Source of the DNA: Hafnia psychrotolerans
GTDB lineage: Bacteria > Pseudomonadota > Gammaproteobacteria > Enterobacterales > Enterobacteriaceae
Direction: 5' to 3'
Length of the DNA: 64,000 nucleotides
NCBI RefSeq assembly: GCF_014639435.1
Contig: NZ_BMFZ01000003.1
Location: 124,001-188,000 of the forward strand
Within the stretch, counting starts at the first letter, position 1, and every line of letters starts with the position of its first letter. The notes under the pieces are model-generated. The model made no database searches. It was given only the letters and a program-made list of their open reading frames with translations, and was not told the DNA's origin. Below are positions 22,682-31,784 of this stretch, piece by piece. A program made the position numbers and the translations under genes.

Positions 22682-23362
22682 TCAGAAATTGTATTGCACA
22701 CCTATACGGAACCGCGTCTGGCGTTCGTCTGTGGTTTTACGCACCGAAACATCGCCAACCTCAACATAGGGTGTCCATTGCTTATTAATATTATAAGCAA
22801 CTTTTAAATCCTGCTCGTAATCCCACTTGTCATTGTCGTATAACACTTGGTCGCTGTGTTTATATATATAGTTATATTCGAAACGCCAATCGGCAAGACG
22901 ATAGCCCAACCAGATTTCGCCACGGTTGGTTTTACGGTCCTCGGTATTCTCTTTGGTATAACGAGTGTATTCGTAACGATAACGAGCATTAAAATAAATG
23001 CCGCTGTCGAAAGTATATCCGGCGGTTAAATAGGGTTTATAGATACTGCTATCCGAACTGGATTCCAGTGTAAAACCGGGCTGCAAGAAGAACGCCGGTG
23101 TCACTTTATACTGATAGCTAATGGTGCTTTCCGTGCCATTATCCACAAGATTATTAAAGGGTTTATTTTCATTGTCGCCGCCGGATTTCCACTTGGCTTC
23201 CAGCGAGAAACCAAACCCGTTATCGAAACGGTGTGATATTAACGCCCTGTCTTTATTTTACTTACTGTCATCGAGCCATTCATGGCGAAGATCGATCGTC
23301 ACGGCCTGACTGCTGGCACTGGCCAGCAGCAGACCGCAGAGCAGCAGTCTGTTATTTTTCAT
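22682..23362 (-). pseudogene. kdgM: Oligogalacturonate-specific porin KdgM, interrupted by a stop
   Basis: Reading leftward from an ATG at 23362 there is a signal peptide (MKNNRLLLCGLLLASASSQA), then VTIDLRHEWLDDSK, then a TAA at 23260-23258, then in the same frame NKDRALISHRFDNGFGFSLE and the rest of a KdgM-type 12-strand beta-barrel ending in GVQYNF with a C-terminal aromatic. Total 227 codons, normal for KdgM. The interruption is a single in-frame codon 35, with no frameshift. An internal ATG at 23146 would give a useless barrel fragment. It may be a true null mutation, a polymorphism or a sequencing error. Confidence 0.88.
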
Positions 23363-23431
23363 GTTGTTATTAACCCCAGAGATATTGAGCAGTGTTTTTA
23401 TGAGTCATTTATATAACTTGTTTTACTTCAT

Positions 23432-25612
23432 TTATTTCTTTGCAAAAAAATCTTTATAATTAAATTCGCCGTCCGGTTTACGGAGCACCGGGTTTGGCAA
23501 CTGAAGTGTTTTAAAATCATCAGGCTTTATTTGTTTCCCCGCTTTATTCACACTTTTATGGTTTGTATAGAAATAATCACTGTTATCGATATTCCCGCTG
23601 ATCGCATCGTCATACTTGCCTGCCGTGGTGCGCAGCGAAATATTGCCTTTGAAGAAGCCCTGTTTGTCTGCGGTGGTGTAAGGAGACGGACGGAACAGGA
23701 AATTGAAGCGTTTGTTGTCCACCGCGCGGTTGCCTTCAATCACCAGTGCGCCAGGGTTGAAGTTGTCTGTAAAACCGTCCATGCCGTTTTCCAGCGCGAC
23801 GTTATTGCGGACAAGGTGCGCGACGGGTAATCCTTCCCCACCGAGTTTGAAACCGTTGCTGCCGTTGTGGACGGACAGACTGTTTTCAATAGTGACTCTG
23901 CCGTTCGGGCCATCTTCAATCTTATTGAACAGATCAAATCCATCATCGATGTTGTCGTGGGAATAACAGTTCACCAGCCGGTTGCCCTCGCCAACGCGCA
24001 TTTTCACCGCAAAGCCATCAGCGTTTTTACGCCCAGTATCCTGATTTCCCCAGGATTCTGAATTACTGATCAGATTGTGGCTGGCCCACAGTGCGCGCCC
24101 GATGCCGTCTGGCGAGGCCACCCAGATGCCAGTGTCGTCGGCGTGATGCGCTTTGACGCGGTCAATATGGTTATAACTTCCGGCTACGTGAAAGCTTTTC
24201 TGCGTGACGTTAATGCCCTGCACAGCCCAATAACTGGCATCGAGTTTCAGACCGTGGAATATCACGTTATCACCCTGCGCGCGCAGCGTTTTCAGGGCTT
24301 TGTTCGTGCCACTGGCGGTTGCCGGGATCATGCTGGCCGGATACTCACCGTCAGCAATCCACAGGGTACCGCCCGGCGCTAACAGATTGGCCGCACTGGC
24401 GAAATCCAGTGGATGTGTGCGTGAACCGTCGTTGCCCGCTGTGCCCTGTGGTGAGACATACAGTTCATCAGGGTTGCTGACCAGCGTCATGCTGACCGGG
24501 AATTCCTGCGTCACCGGCGTACCCTTTTCCGGGGTAAACGTCACCTTAAAAGAAGTTGCAGGCCGATCGGCATGGAACGGCACCGCAATCACTTCTCCGC
24601 CGCGCATGGTTTGCTGGCGCTGTAGCGGTTTACCGCCCTGTTCGATCTGCAACTGACCGTCGCCGTTAGTGCGCAGCTGGAATAGGCTGTCGCGGCGCGA
24701 TATCACCGGCGATGACATCACTTCGATGCGCGCTTCCAGTGACGGTGTCACGTAGGGTACTGAAGGCTGAGTATGCGCTTCGCTGAGCGTTAGCTTCGCG
24801 TGATTAACGGTGATGCTGGCGTTGCGTGAGGCAAAGAACCCCACGTAATAACCGGTTTTATCCAGTTGCGTGATGCGGTCTGCGCCTTCAACGGTTTTGG
24901 TTGTCCACTGCTCACGGCCCTGCGGCGCATAGGCGACGTCAAAGCCGTTGTCCGTGCGGGTCAGCCGCAATGAGAAATGTTGAGGTGTGCTGAGTGGATG
25001 ATAGCCTTCGCGCAGGATACCGATACCCGTATTGCCCCAAGGTTGCTGCACGCCCTGCCTGGCAATCAGCGCCACCACTGGCGGTTTATCGCCTGTGGCC
25101 ATGACGCTGTTCATCACCATATTGGACGCTGCCGGTAATTCCTCTATACCCGGTTTGGTCACCGGCTCGCGCGGTGTCCCCAAAATATCGCGCACCAGTA
25201 ATCCCGCGCCTTCCTGCCCCGCCGGTTTTGCGCCATTTTCTGGCCCAAATTGATTAAGCGTGATGTCGGCTTCCAGCTGGAAGTTCACGTCAGCCGGTAA
25301 GCGGGTGTAGAAATAGGTTAATCCATCGTGACTGTTACCCACTTTCCCACCGCGGCTTTCAATGGTAAATGGTGTTGTCAGTGGCACACCAGCTTGCGAG
25401 ATATTTTTCCCGTCCGCCAGACGCGTTTCGTTCATGCCGGTTTTTTCCGGTAAGACGTTAGTGGCGAAATTGATATCAGTTGACTGGCCAAAAGTGATGC
25501 TGTGCCAGATCAGGCTGCTGGTGGCAGGCAATGCGGCGGCCATGCCATGTGCGCTAACTCCGAGAGACAGCGCGACAATAAACAAGTTACGTTCCCACAT
25601 AGTCGTTCTCAT
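23432..25612 (-). CDS. pelX: Exopolygalacturonate lyase, PL9 family (PelX-like)
   Basis: 726 residues with a signal peptide (IVALSLGVSAHGMAA). The N-terminal half is beta-sandwich-like; the C-terminal half, from about residue 390, is a right-handed parallel beta-helix of the PL9 type. Calcium-site motifs NQDTGRKNADGFAVK and HDNIDDGFDLFNK and the likely catalytic lysine in GSNGFKLGGEG are present. The Dickeya PelX counterpart works in the periplasm, releasing unsaturated digalacturonate from chain ends. The ATG at 25612 has no ribosome-binding site; the ATG at 25600 is better spaced from AGGATGAG. It lies between togT and kdgM on the same strand. Confidence 0.92.
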   Translation of the reverse strand: MRTTMWERNLFIVALSLGVSAHGMAAALPATSSLIWHSITFGQSTDINFATNVLPEKTGMNETRLADGKNISQAGVPLTTPFTIESRGGKVGNSHDGLTYFYTRLPADVNFQLEADITLNQFGPENGAKPAGQEGAGLLVRDILGTPREPVTKPGIEELPAASNMVMNSVMATGDKPPVVALIARQGVQQPWGNTGIGILREGYHPLSTPQHFSLRLTRTDNGFDVAYAPQGREQWTTKTVEGADRITQLDKTGYYVGFFASRNASITVNHAKLTLSEAHTQPSVPYVTPSLEARIEVMSSPVISRRDSLFQLRTNGDGQLQIEQGGKPLQRQQTMRGGEVIAVPFHADRPATSFKVTFTPEKGTPVTQEFPVSMTLVSNPDELYVSPQGTAGNDGSRTHPLDFASAANLLAPGGTLWIADGEYPASMIPATASGTNKALKTLRAQGDNVIFHGLKLDASYWAVQGINVTQKSFHVAGSYNHIDRVKAHHADDTGIWVASPDGIGRALWASHNLISNSESWGNQDTGRKNADGFAVKMRVGEGNRLVNCYSHDNIDDGFDLFNKIEDGPNGRVTIENSLSVHNGSNGFKLGGEGLPVAHLVRNNVALENGMDGFTDNFNPGALVIEGNRAVDNKRFNFLFRPSPYTTADKQGFFKGNISLRTTAGKYDDAISGNIDNSDYFYTNHKSVNKAGKQIKPDDFKTLQLPNPVLRKPDGEFNYKDFFAKK

Positions 25613-25689
25613 CCTAAAAACGTAAGGCGTCGCTGGCCGGTTTTCCCGGCCAGTCGGTAAGGTAATTAATAACGTGGTAAAGCTGAGGT

Positions 25690-27255
25690 TTACGGGTGTT
25701 GCGTGGTGCTCACCATGGGTTTCTGTTCGGTTAGCTCAACCGCTGGCGTATCGAAGATTTTGCGGCAGACTTCACTGTTACCCCAGCATTGTTCGTACGG
25801 ATAGCCAATCAGTTCTTCCATCACCGCACGCACGTCAGGTTGGATCCCGCGGATCTCGCCCCCAGCTTTGATACGTGCCACTTCGCCAAGGACCACCAGG
25901 TGAGTTTTGCGGTTTAATTTCATCTGATTACTGAACACCATTGCCATCAGTGCCAGTGTGATAACCCCGATACCGAACACCATCGCGATCGCCATCACAG
26001 CGCTTTCCGGTTGGGTATGTGATTTGGACTGGAAACCATAGAAGCTGAGGACGGCGCCCATCACGAACACGATGACCGAACGCGTCAGCTTGCCGGAGAA
26101 GGTCATTGCACCAGCATAGATACCTTCGCGACGACGGCCGGTGAAGGCTTCATCAATGTCCGCCAGGAAGGTGTAAACCGTCCAGGGAATGTAATACACA
26201 CCACCGGTACCAATACCGAATATCACGGTGATGGTCAGCATCGCGGCCGTTGCATACTGTTGCGGCAGATGCAGGAAGTGCAGCAGGCTGTAACAGGCGA
26301 CCGAGAACACCACAATGCTCAGCGCCAGGATGTAAGGCTTGCTGAAGCCGTGCTTCACACAAATACCGATGAAGATTGCGGTAGAGAACAGTTGCAGAAT
26401 CGAGTTCAAGCTGCTGAGTCCGGCAACCATCGTCGGATCATATTGCAGTACGAAAATGATGAAGTAAGTGAAGGCTGAAGCAAACAGCCATTCAGCACCG
26501 AAACCGCACAGATACATGCCCAGATGTTTGCGGAATACACGCAGGTGGAAGGTGGATTTCATGTCGCGCAACAGCGTGAGCATGGTTTTGCCAAGGCTTT
26601 GCTTTTTCTCATCAATCGGCGTGGTTTCTTCCGTCGGACGTTCCCATGAAGATAAATACAGCATGCCGATGGCGATACATAAAATCACACCGTAGGTCAG
26701 TGCAGTGAAGAAAAACGGCTCGGCGGAGTCTTTACCGTAGATCAGAATGAACTGACCGGGGATGAACGCGGCGAGGAAGTTCGCGACTTTACCGAAAATC
26801 GCTTTGTAGCCAGTCAGCTTGGAGCGCGCGGAGAAGTCGGTGGTCATTTCCGTAGCGAGAGTTTCATACGGCACCATCACTGAGGTGTAGATCAACTCGA
26901 ACACAACATAAGTTGAAAGGTAGTACCAGAAGCCGAAGCCTTCGACCCACAGTAGCGGGTAGAACATCATCAACGGTATGCCGAGCAGAATGAAGAATCG
27001 ACGGCGACCAAAACGTTTACCAAGGCGCGTTTTACCGAAGTTATCGGAAAGATAACCCATCAACGGGTTGCTGATCGCATCGATAACGCTCGCGACGGAG
27101 AATATCGCTGCTGCCTGCAACAGCGTCAGACCACAAAAGGTCGTGTAAAAGTAAAGCAGCCAAATTCCGGCAATGGCCAGTGCCCCGCTGCCTAATAAAT
27201 TACCGCCGCCATAAGCCAGTTGATGTCTGAATAAAATTGGTTTTTCTGCGTTCAT
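25690..27255 (-). CDS. togT: Oligogalacturonide transporter TogT (GPH family)
   Basis: 521 residues, about 12 transmembrane helices, glycoside-pentoside-hexuronide:cation symporter family. Signatures include the N-terminal LAYGGGNLLGSGALAIAG, DAISNPLMGYLSDNFGKTRLG and FGRRRFFILLG. In Dickeya the GPH member TogT imports oligogalacturonides; the placement beside pelX, kdgM and ogl fits that role. Upstream lie a KdgR-like box and a strong CRP site. A 77-bp gap separates it from pelX, so a togT-pelX-kdgM transcript is likely. Confidence 0.9.
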   Translation of the reverse strand: MNAEKPILFRHQLAYGGGNLLGSGALAIAGIWLLYFYTTFCGLTLLQAAAIFSVASVIDAISNPLMGYLSDNFGKTRLGKRFGRRRFFILLGIPLMMFYPLLWVEGFGFWYYLSTYVVFELIYTSVMVPYETLATEMTTDFSARSKLTGYKAIFGKVANFLAAFIPGQFILIYGKDSAEPFFFTALTYGVILCIAIGMLYLSSWERPTEETTPIDEKKQSLGKTMLTLLRDMKSTFHLRVFRKHLGMYLCGFGAEWLFASAFTYFIIFVLQYDPTMVAGLSSLNSILQLFSTAIFIGICVKHGFSKPYILALSIVVFSVACYSLLHFLHLPQQYATAAMLTITVIFGIGTGGVYYIPWTVYTFLADIDEAFTGRRREGIYAGAMTFSGKLTRSVIVFVMGAVLSFYGFQSKSHTQPESAVMAIAMVFGIGVITLALMAMVFSNQMKLNRKTHLVVLGEVARIKAGGEIRGIQPDVRAVMEELIGYPYEQCWGNSEVCRKIFDTPAVELTEQKPMVSTTQHP

Positions 27256-27286
27256 TGAGATTCCCGCCCAGAGAGGTACTTACATT

Positions 27287-27305
27287 TATGAACCGGTGTT
27301 TTATT
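27287..27305 (-). promoter_or_regulatory. KdgR-like box upstream of togT
   Basis: On the minus strand AATAAAACACCGGTTCATA resembles the KdgR consensus AATGAAAC-N3-GTTTCATT. It is 32 bp before the togT start. Confidence 0.55.
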
Positions 27306-27348
27306 TTTTTAGGGATATCGTTTTATATAGGCGGGATTGATGAATAGA

Positions 27349-27364
27349 TGTGAATTAGTTCACA
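27349..27364. promoter_or_regulatory. CRP site upstream of togT
   Basis: TGTGAATTAGTTCACA has both CRP half-sites exact (TGTGA-N6-TCACA) with AT-rich flanks. Its centre is about 100 bp before togT. Pectin genes in Dickeya are CRP activated, so catabolite control is expected. Confidence 0.88.
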
Positions 27365-27456
27365 TTTGAAATACCAGACAGATAGCTGAACGCGTAATTT
27401 GAGAAGCACTTATCATTCTTCTCCCAAATAAACAAACTATTGGCGCGATTATTTAC

Positions 27457-27472
27457 GTTGAATTAATTCAAC
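27457..27472. promoter_or_regulatory. Unassigned 16-bp perfect palindrome
   Basis: GTTGAATTAATTCAAC is a perfect 16-bp palindrome in the 27256-27993 gap between togT and the divergent sugar-binding protein gene. It looks like an operator, but I cannot match it to a known regulator. I see no convincing gene in this gap. Confidence 0.45.
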
Positions 27473-27870
27473 ATGGAATGATTTACTGGCAAACTTCTTT
27501 CAGCCCCGGATTGGCAGAAATACGAGGGAGCTCATCAGGTTAAGGGCTGTCCTATAAGAGGAAGACGCGTGGGGAAAGAGCAATCCCTGGCTCTGTGGCT
27601 TGCTACAGTGAGTGATGATGAAACCTGGGGCAGTGAAACCTCTAACGTGATTGTTCTCACACTCTACGCATTCTGTTTTACCAATGCGCCTGAGGGGACA
27701 AAGAATCTTAGGATAGATAGGTGTTTTGTTTTTTGTTGTATTTTATTTGTTAAATAATTGGTACATAAAAGGCATTTTTTTAACAATTAACGCCTCTTGT
27801 TTTGCCTTTTTAGCCCACCCTTGATTTTAATTAACATTAATTTAACCTTAAATTACCCATTATTTAACAT

Positions 27871-27892
27871 TTTCGGACGTAGATCACATTTT
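27871..27892 (+). promoter_or_regulatory. CRP-like site upstream of the sugar ABC operon
   Basis: The segment ends in AGATCACATTTT, a strong right CRP half-site; the left half (GGACG) is poor. It lies about 100 bp before the binding-protein start. Confidence 0.4.
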
Positions 27893-27993
27893 ATTTACTT
27901 TCCTGCGTGCAGTCCATTTCTCCTTTGTTAACCTCAGTACGTGGAAAACATCACCACTACCCTTACACCCAGATCATAAGAAAAGGTATAGCC

Positions 27994-28980
27994 ATGAAAT
28001 TTAACCTCGCATTAGTCAGCGCATGTGTGGTTTCTGCATGCATGTTAATCGCCACACCAAGTTTTGCCGCCAAACCCTACAATATCGCTCTGGTTGCCAA
28101 AGTTACCGGCATTCCCTGGTTTACCCGCATGGAAGTCGGTGTAAAAGATGCCGCGCAAAAGCTTCATGTCAATGCTTATCAGGTAGGTGCATCGACACCC
28201 GACCCAGCAGCCCAGGTTAAAGTGATTGAAGACTTAATCGCCAAAAAAGTGGACGCCATTATTGTCGTTCCAAATGATGCAAAAGTATTAGAACCGGTAC
28301 TTAAAAAAGCCCGTGACGCAGGGATTGTGGTATTAACCCACGAATCACCCGACCAGCACATCGGTCAGTGGGATATTGAAACGATTGATAGCCAAAAATA
28401 TGCTGAAGCCAACATGGATGAGTTAGCCAAGGATATGGGCAGTAAAGGGGGTTACGCTATTTACGTCGGCTCACTGACCGTACCTTTACATAATGCCTGG
28501 GCAGATGCGGCCATTAAATATCAGAAAGAAAAATACCCAGACATGCATGAAGTGACTTCGCGTCTTCCGGTGGCTGAGAATATTGATAAGTCTTACTCCA
28601 CCACGCTGGATCTCATGAAAACGTATCCTGATATGAAAGGGATTATCGGCTTTGGTTCATTAGGCCCAATTGGAGCCGGTCAAGCCGTTCAGCAGAAACG
28701 TGCAAAAAATAAAATAGCGGTGGTCGGTATCGCGATGCCTGCCCAGGCAGCCCCTTACCTGATGCGCGGCGACATTAAGAAAGTCCTGTTATGGGATCCG
28801 AAAGATGCCGGTTTCGCACTGGTAAGCGTTGCTGACCAGATGTTGCAGGGCAAACCTGTGACCAAAGATTTAACCATAGATGGGTTGGGTAAAGCAGACG
28901 TTGATATGGATAAACACGTCATTCGTTTTAATAAGATCCTTGAAGTGACGTCAGAGAATGCCAAGTCACTTGGTTTCTAA
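27994..28980 (+). CDS. Periplasmic sugar-binding protein of an ABC transporter
   Basis: 328 residues. The signal peptide (MKFNLALVSACVVSACMLIATPSFA) is followed by a type-I periplasmic binding domain (Peripla_BP_4, the ribose/rhamnose/AI-2-binding group): YNIALVAKVTGIPWFTRMEV at the start, VDAIIVVPNDAK, and GIIGFGSLGPIGAGQAV. It would capture the substrate for the permease and ATPase encoded next. I chose the ATG at 27994, which fits the signal peptide and follows AAAGG; upstream in-frame starts give a non-sensible N-terminus. The substrate is unknown. A terminator-like hairpin separates it from the ATPase gene. Confidence 0.9.
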   Translation: MKFNLALVSACVVSACMLIATPSFAAKPYNIALVAKVTGIPWFTRMEVGVKDAAQKLHVNAYQVGASTPDPAAQVKVIEDLIAKKVDAIIVVPNDAKVLEPVLKKARDAGIVVLTHESPDQHIGQWDIETIDSQKYAEANMDELAKDMGSKGGYAIYVGSLTVPLHNAWADAAIKYQKEKYPDMHEVTSRLPVAENIDKSYSTTLDLMKTYPDMKGIIGFGSLGPIGAGQAVQQKRAKNKIAVVGIAMPAQAAPYLMRGDIKKVLLWDPKDAGFALVSVADQMLQGKPVTKDLTIDGLGKADVDMDKHVIRFNKILEVTSENAKSLGF

Positions 28981-29172
28981 ATCTCGATCATTCTTGGCGC
29001 CGCAGAGACGTTGACGGCTCTTGTTCACCCGAATAACTGATATCAGTCAGCTCATCGGGGTTCGCTCGGTGACCGGCTTTCGGCTACTCGAGTGATGTTG
29101 AGGATGTGAAAATGACGCTTTATTTTTACCGGGAATATTTTTAATTCCCAACGCCTTCACCAGGCAAATAGG

Positions 29173-29212
29173 AACAGATACGGCGTAATTAGATGTACCG
29201 TATCTGTTTTTC
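29173..29212 (+). terminator. Mid-operon terminator/attenuator
   Basis: A 10-bp stem (ACAGATACGG / CCGTATCTGT), 14-base loop, then TTTTCT. It is in the 285-bp gap between the binding-protein gene and the ATPase gene. Such partial terminators let the binding protein be made in excess over membrane components. Confidence 0.75.
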
Positions 29213-29265
29213 TAAAAAACATGATTATAAATATAATAAACAATCCATGCTGTAAGGATAATGTG

Positions 29266-30801
29266 ATGAATACTTCATCAAACTCCAGGTCGCCCACGCC
29301 CTTAAGTTCACCCAAGCCGTTTATCAGCCTTGAGTGTATCAGTAAAAAATTCCCCGGCGTACTCGCGCTGGATAATGTCACCCTAACCTTAAATAAAGGC
29401 GAGGTGCATTGCCTTGCCGGTCAGAATGGTTGTGGAAAAAGCACCATTATTAAAGTGATTTCTGGAGTTTATCAGCCAGAAAAAGGCGCAACTATTCAGC
29501 TTGATGGAAAGTTATTCCACTCGCTGACGCCACAGCTTTCCTCTTATTACGGTATTCAGGTGATTTATCAGGATCTGTCTTTATTCCCGAATTTATCGGT
29601 TGCCGAGAATATTGCCATTCACCGCTATTTACCGGGCGGTGATTTCTGGGTACATCGCGAGGCAATGCGCAAAAAAGCACTGGCTGCTATGCAACGTGTT
29701 GGTGTCTCTCTGGATCTCGATCGTAAAGTCGAAAAGCTATCGATCGCCGACCGTCAATTGGTGGCAATATGCCGGGCAATCGCTGCTGACGCGAGCCTGG
29801 TCATCATGGATGAACCGACCGCTTCTTTGACCCGCACCGAGGTCAATGGCCTGTTGCGAGTGGTGAACGAATTGAAAGCTGCCGGAATATGTGTGGTGTT
29901 TGTCAGCCACCGTCTCGACGAAGTGATGGAAGTTGCCGACCGTATCAGCGTGATGCGCGACGGCAAACTGGTGGGTACTTATCCGGCCAGTAAGCTCGAC
30001 AGCAGCGAACTGGCGTTTCTGATGACCGGCCAGCGTTTCAGTTACAGCCACTTGCCACATCATGCATCGGCCGACACCACGCCTCTACTGGAAATCAGCC
30101 ACCTCAGCCGCGCGGGCCAGTACAACGACATTTCGCTGTCGCTACGTCAGGGAGAAATCACCTCCATTATCGGCCTGCTCGGTTCCGGACGTACCGAATT
30201 GTGCATGAGCCTGTTTGGCATGAGCCAGCCCGACAGTGGTGATATCAAGGTGAACGGTAAAAAAGTCAAACTGCGCAGTAACCGCGATGCTATTGACCAC
30301 GGTATTGCGTATGTGTCAGAGGACCGCCTGACACAGGGCTTAATCATGGATCAGTCCATTTATGATAATACGCTGGTGTCAATTTTCGGCATATTGCAAA
30401 CCCGCAGTGGACTGATGGACCACCGTAAAGCGGCCTCTGTGGTAAAAGATCTGATCCGTGATCTGAACATTAAAGTCTCAGACAGTGCGCTACCGGTGAA
30501 GACGCTTTCCGGGGGCAATGCCCAGCGCATTGCCATTGCTAAATGGGTCGCAACCCATCCGCACATTCTGATCCTCGACTCACCAACGGTAGGCGTAGAT
30601 ATTGCCAATAAAGAGGGAATTTATCGTATTGCGCGGGATCTGGCTGAGTCAGGTATGGCGGTATTAATGATTTGCGATGAAATTCCCGAAGCCTATTACA
30701 ACAGTCACCGTGTTCTGGTGATGCGTAAAGGTCAGTTGATTGCCGAGTTCGCGCCGCACCAGTGCAGCGAAGCACAGATTGCGGAGGTGATAAATGGATA
30801 A
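29266..30801 (+). CDS. Sugar ABC transporter ATPase (two fused nucleotide-binding domains)
   Basis: 511 residues in the RbsA/XylG/AraG style. Domain 1: Walker A GQNGCGKST (52-60), Walker B LVIMDEPTASL. Domain 2 starts near residue 255: degenerate Walker A GLLGSGRTE, signature LSGGNAQR, Walker B region ILILDSPTVGVD, where the usual catalytic glutamate of DEPT is serine. I chose the ATG at 29266 after AAGGATAATGTG; an ATG at 29221 would add 15 hydrophobic residues upstream. It overlaps the next gene by 8 bp, typical of a coupled operon. Confidence 0.92.
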   Translation: MNTSSNSRSPTPLSSPKPFISLECISKKFPGVLALDNVTLTLNKGEVHCLAGQNGCGKSTIIKVISGVYQPEKGATIQLDGKLFHSLTPQLSSYYGIQVIYQDLSLFPNLSVAENIAIHRYLPGGDFWVHREAMRKKALAAMQRVGVSLDLDRKVEKLSIADRQLVAICRAIAADASLVIMDEPTASLTRTEVNGLLRVVNELKAAGICVVFVSHRLDEVMEVADRISVMRDGKLVGTYPASKLDSSELAFLMTGQRFSYSHLPHHASADTTPLLEISHLSRAGQYNDISLSLRQGEITSIIGLLGSGRTELCMSLFGMSQPDSGDIKVNGKKVKLRSNRDAIDHGIAYVSEDRLTQGLIMDQSIYDNTLVSIFGILQTRSGLMDHRKAASVVKDLIRDLNIKVSDSALPVKTLSGGNAQRIAIAKWVATHPHILILDSPTVGVDIANKEGIYRIARDLAESGMAVLMICDEIPEAYYNSHRVLVMRKGQLIAEFAPHQCSEAQIAEVING

Positions 30802-31783
30802 AAAACATCTGAGTAAAGTCTTTGCGCAGCACGAGTTCTGGCTCGGTTTACTGGTTCTGCTTCTGGCCATTGGCCTGAGCCTCAGTACCAAAGAGTTCCT
30901 GACTCTCGGTAATTTGACTGACGTCGCCACCAGCTATGCCATTCTCTGCATTTTGGCCTGCGGCCTGTTTGTGGTGCTGATTGCCGGGGGTATCGACATC
31001 TCTTTCCCGGCAGTGACGTCGATCGGGCAATACGTGATGGCCAGTTACATCATCCACCACGGCGGCAGCTTCCCACTCGCTTTCGCCATGGCGATGGGCG
31101 TAGGTATGCTGCTCGGACTGGTGAACGGTTTTCTGGTCTATTGGCTGCGCGTTCCGGCCATTATCATCACCATCGCCACCCTCAATCTGTTCTACGGTTT
31201 GCTGGTTTATCTGACCAACGGGACCTGGTTATACGGATTTCCGGACTGGTTTATGAACGGGATCAACTGGTTCTCGTTCAAGGGTGCAGACGGTTACGAC
31301 TACGGCTTGACGCTACCGCTGCTCAGTCTCCTGAGCGTGATTGTCGTCACCGGGATTTTGATGAATTGCACCCGTATTGGCCGCCAGATCTATGCCATGG
31401 GCAGCAATCGTGACGCAGCGTCACGCCTTGGCCTTAACATCCTGCGACTGCACTTTTATGTCTACGGTTTTATGGGACTGCTGGCGGGGATCGCCGCAGT
31501 GGTTCAGGCGCAGATTACGCAATCCGTCGCGCCAAATTCACTGCTCGGTTATGAGCTCACCGTACTGGCAGCCGTCGTACTCGGGGGGACCAGTATGACC
31601 GGCGGGCGCGGTTCCCTGACGGGTACGGTACTGGGTGTCATGCTGCTGGCATTTTTGCAAAACGGTTTGACACTACTGAGTATCTCCTCCTACTGGCATC
31701 AGGTTTTCAGCGGTGTGATCATTCTGGTCAGCATCAGCAGCACCGCGTGGAACGAAAAACGCAAACTGGCGAAGGGAATGTAA
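30794..31783 (+). CDS. Sugar ABC transporter permease 1
   Basis: 329 residues, RbsC-type permease with about 8-10 transmembrane helices. Family segments: CGLFVVLIAGGIDISFPAV, VPAIIITIATLNLFYGLLVY, IYAMGSNRDAASRLGLNI and VVLGGTSMTGGRGSLTGT. It overlaps the ATPase gene by 8 bp and is followed after one base by a second permease, so the channel is probably a heterodimer. Confidence 0.92.
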   Translation: MDKKHLSKVFAQHEFWLGLLVLLLAIGLSLSTKEFLTLGNLTDVATSYAILCILACGLFVVLIAGGIDISFPAVTSIGQYVMASYIIHHGGSFPLAFAMAMGVGMLLGLVNGFLVYWLRVPAIIITIATLNLFYGLLVYLTNGTWLYGFPDWFMNGINWFSFKGADGYDYGLTLPLLSLLSVIVVTGILMNCTRIGRQIYAMGSNRDAASRLGLNILRLHFYVYGFMGLLAGIAAVVQAQITQSVAPNSLLGYELTVLAAVVLGGTSMTGGRGSLTGTVLGVMLLAFLQNGLTLLSISSYWHQVFSGVIILVSISSTAWNEKRKLAKGM

Positions 31784-31784
31784 T

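Noticed and set aside
27569..27757. 62-codon GTG-started frame upstream of the sugar-binding protein
   Set aside because: Low-complexity hydrophobic translation in AT-rich intergenic DNA, no domain and no conserved feature recognised.
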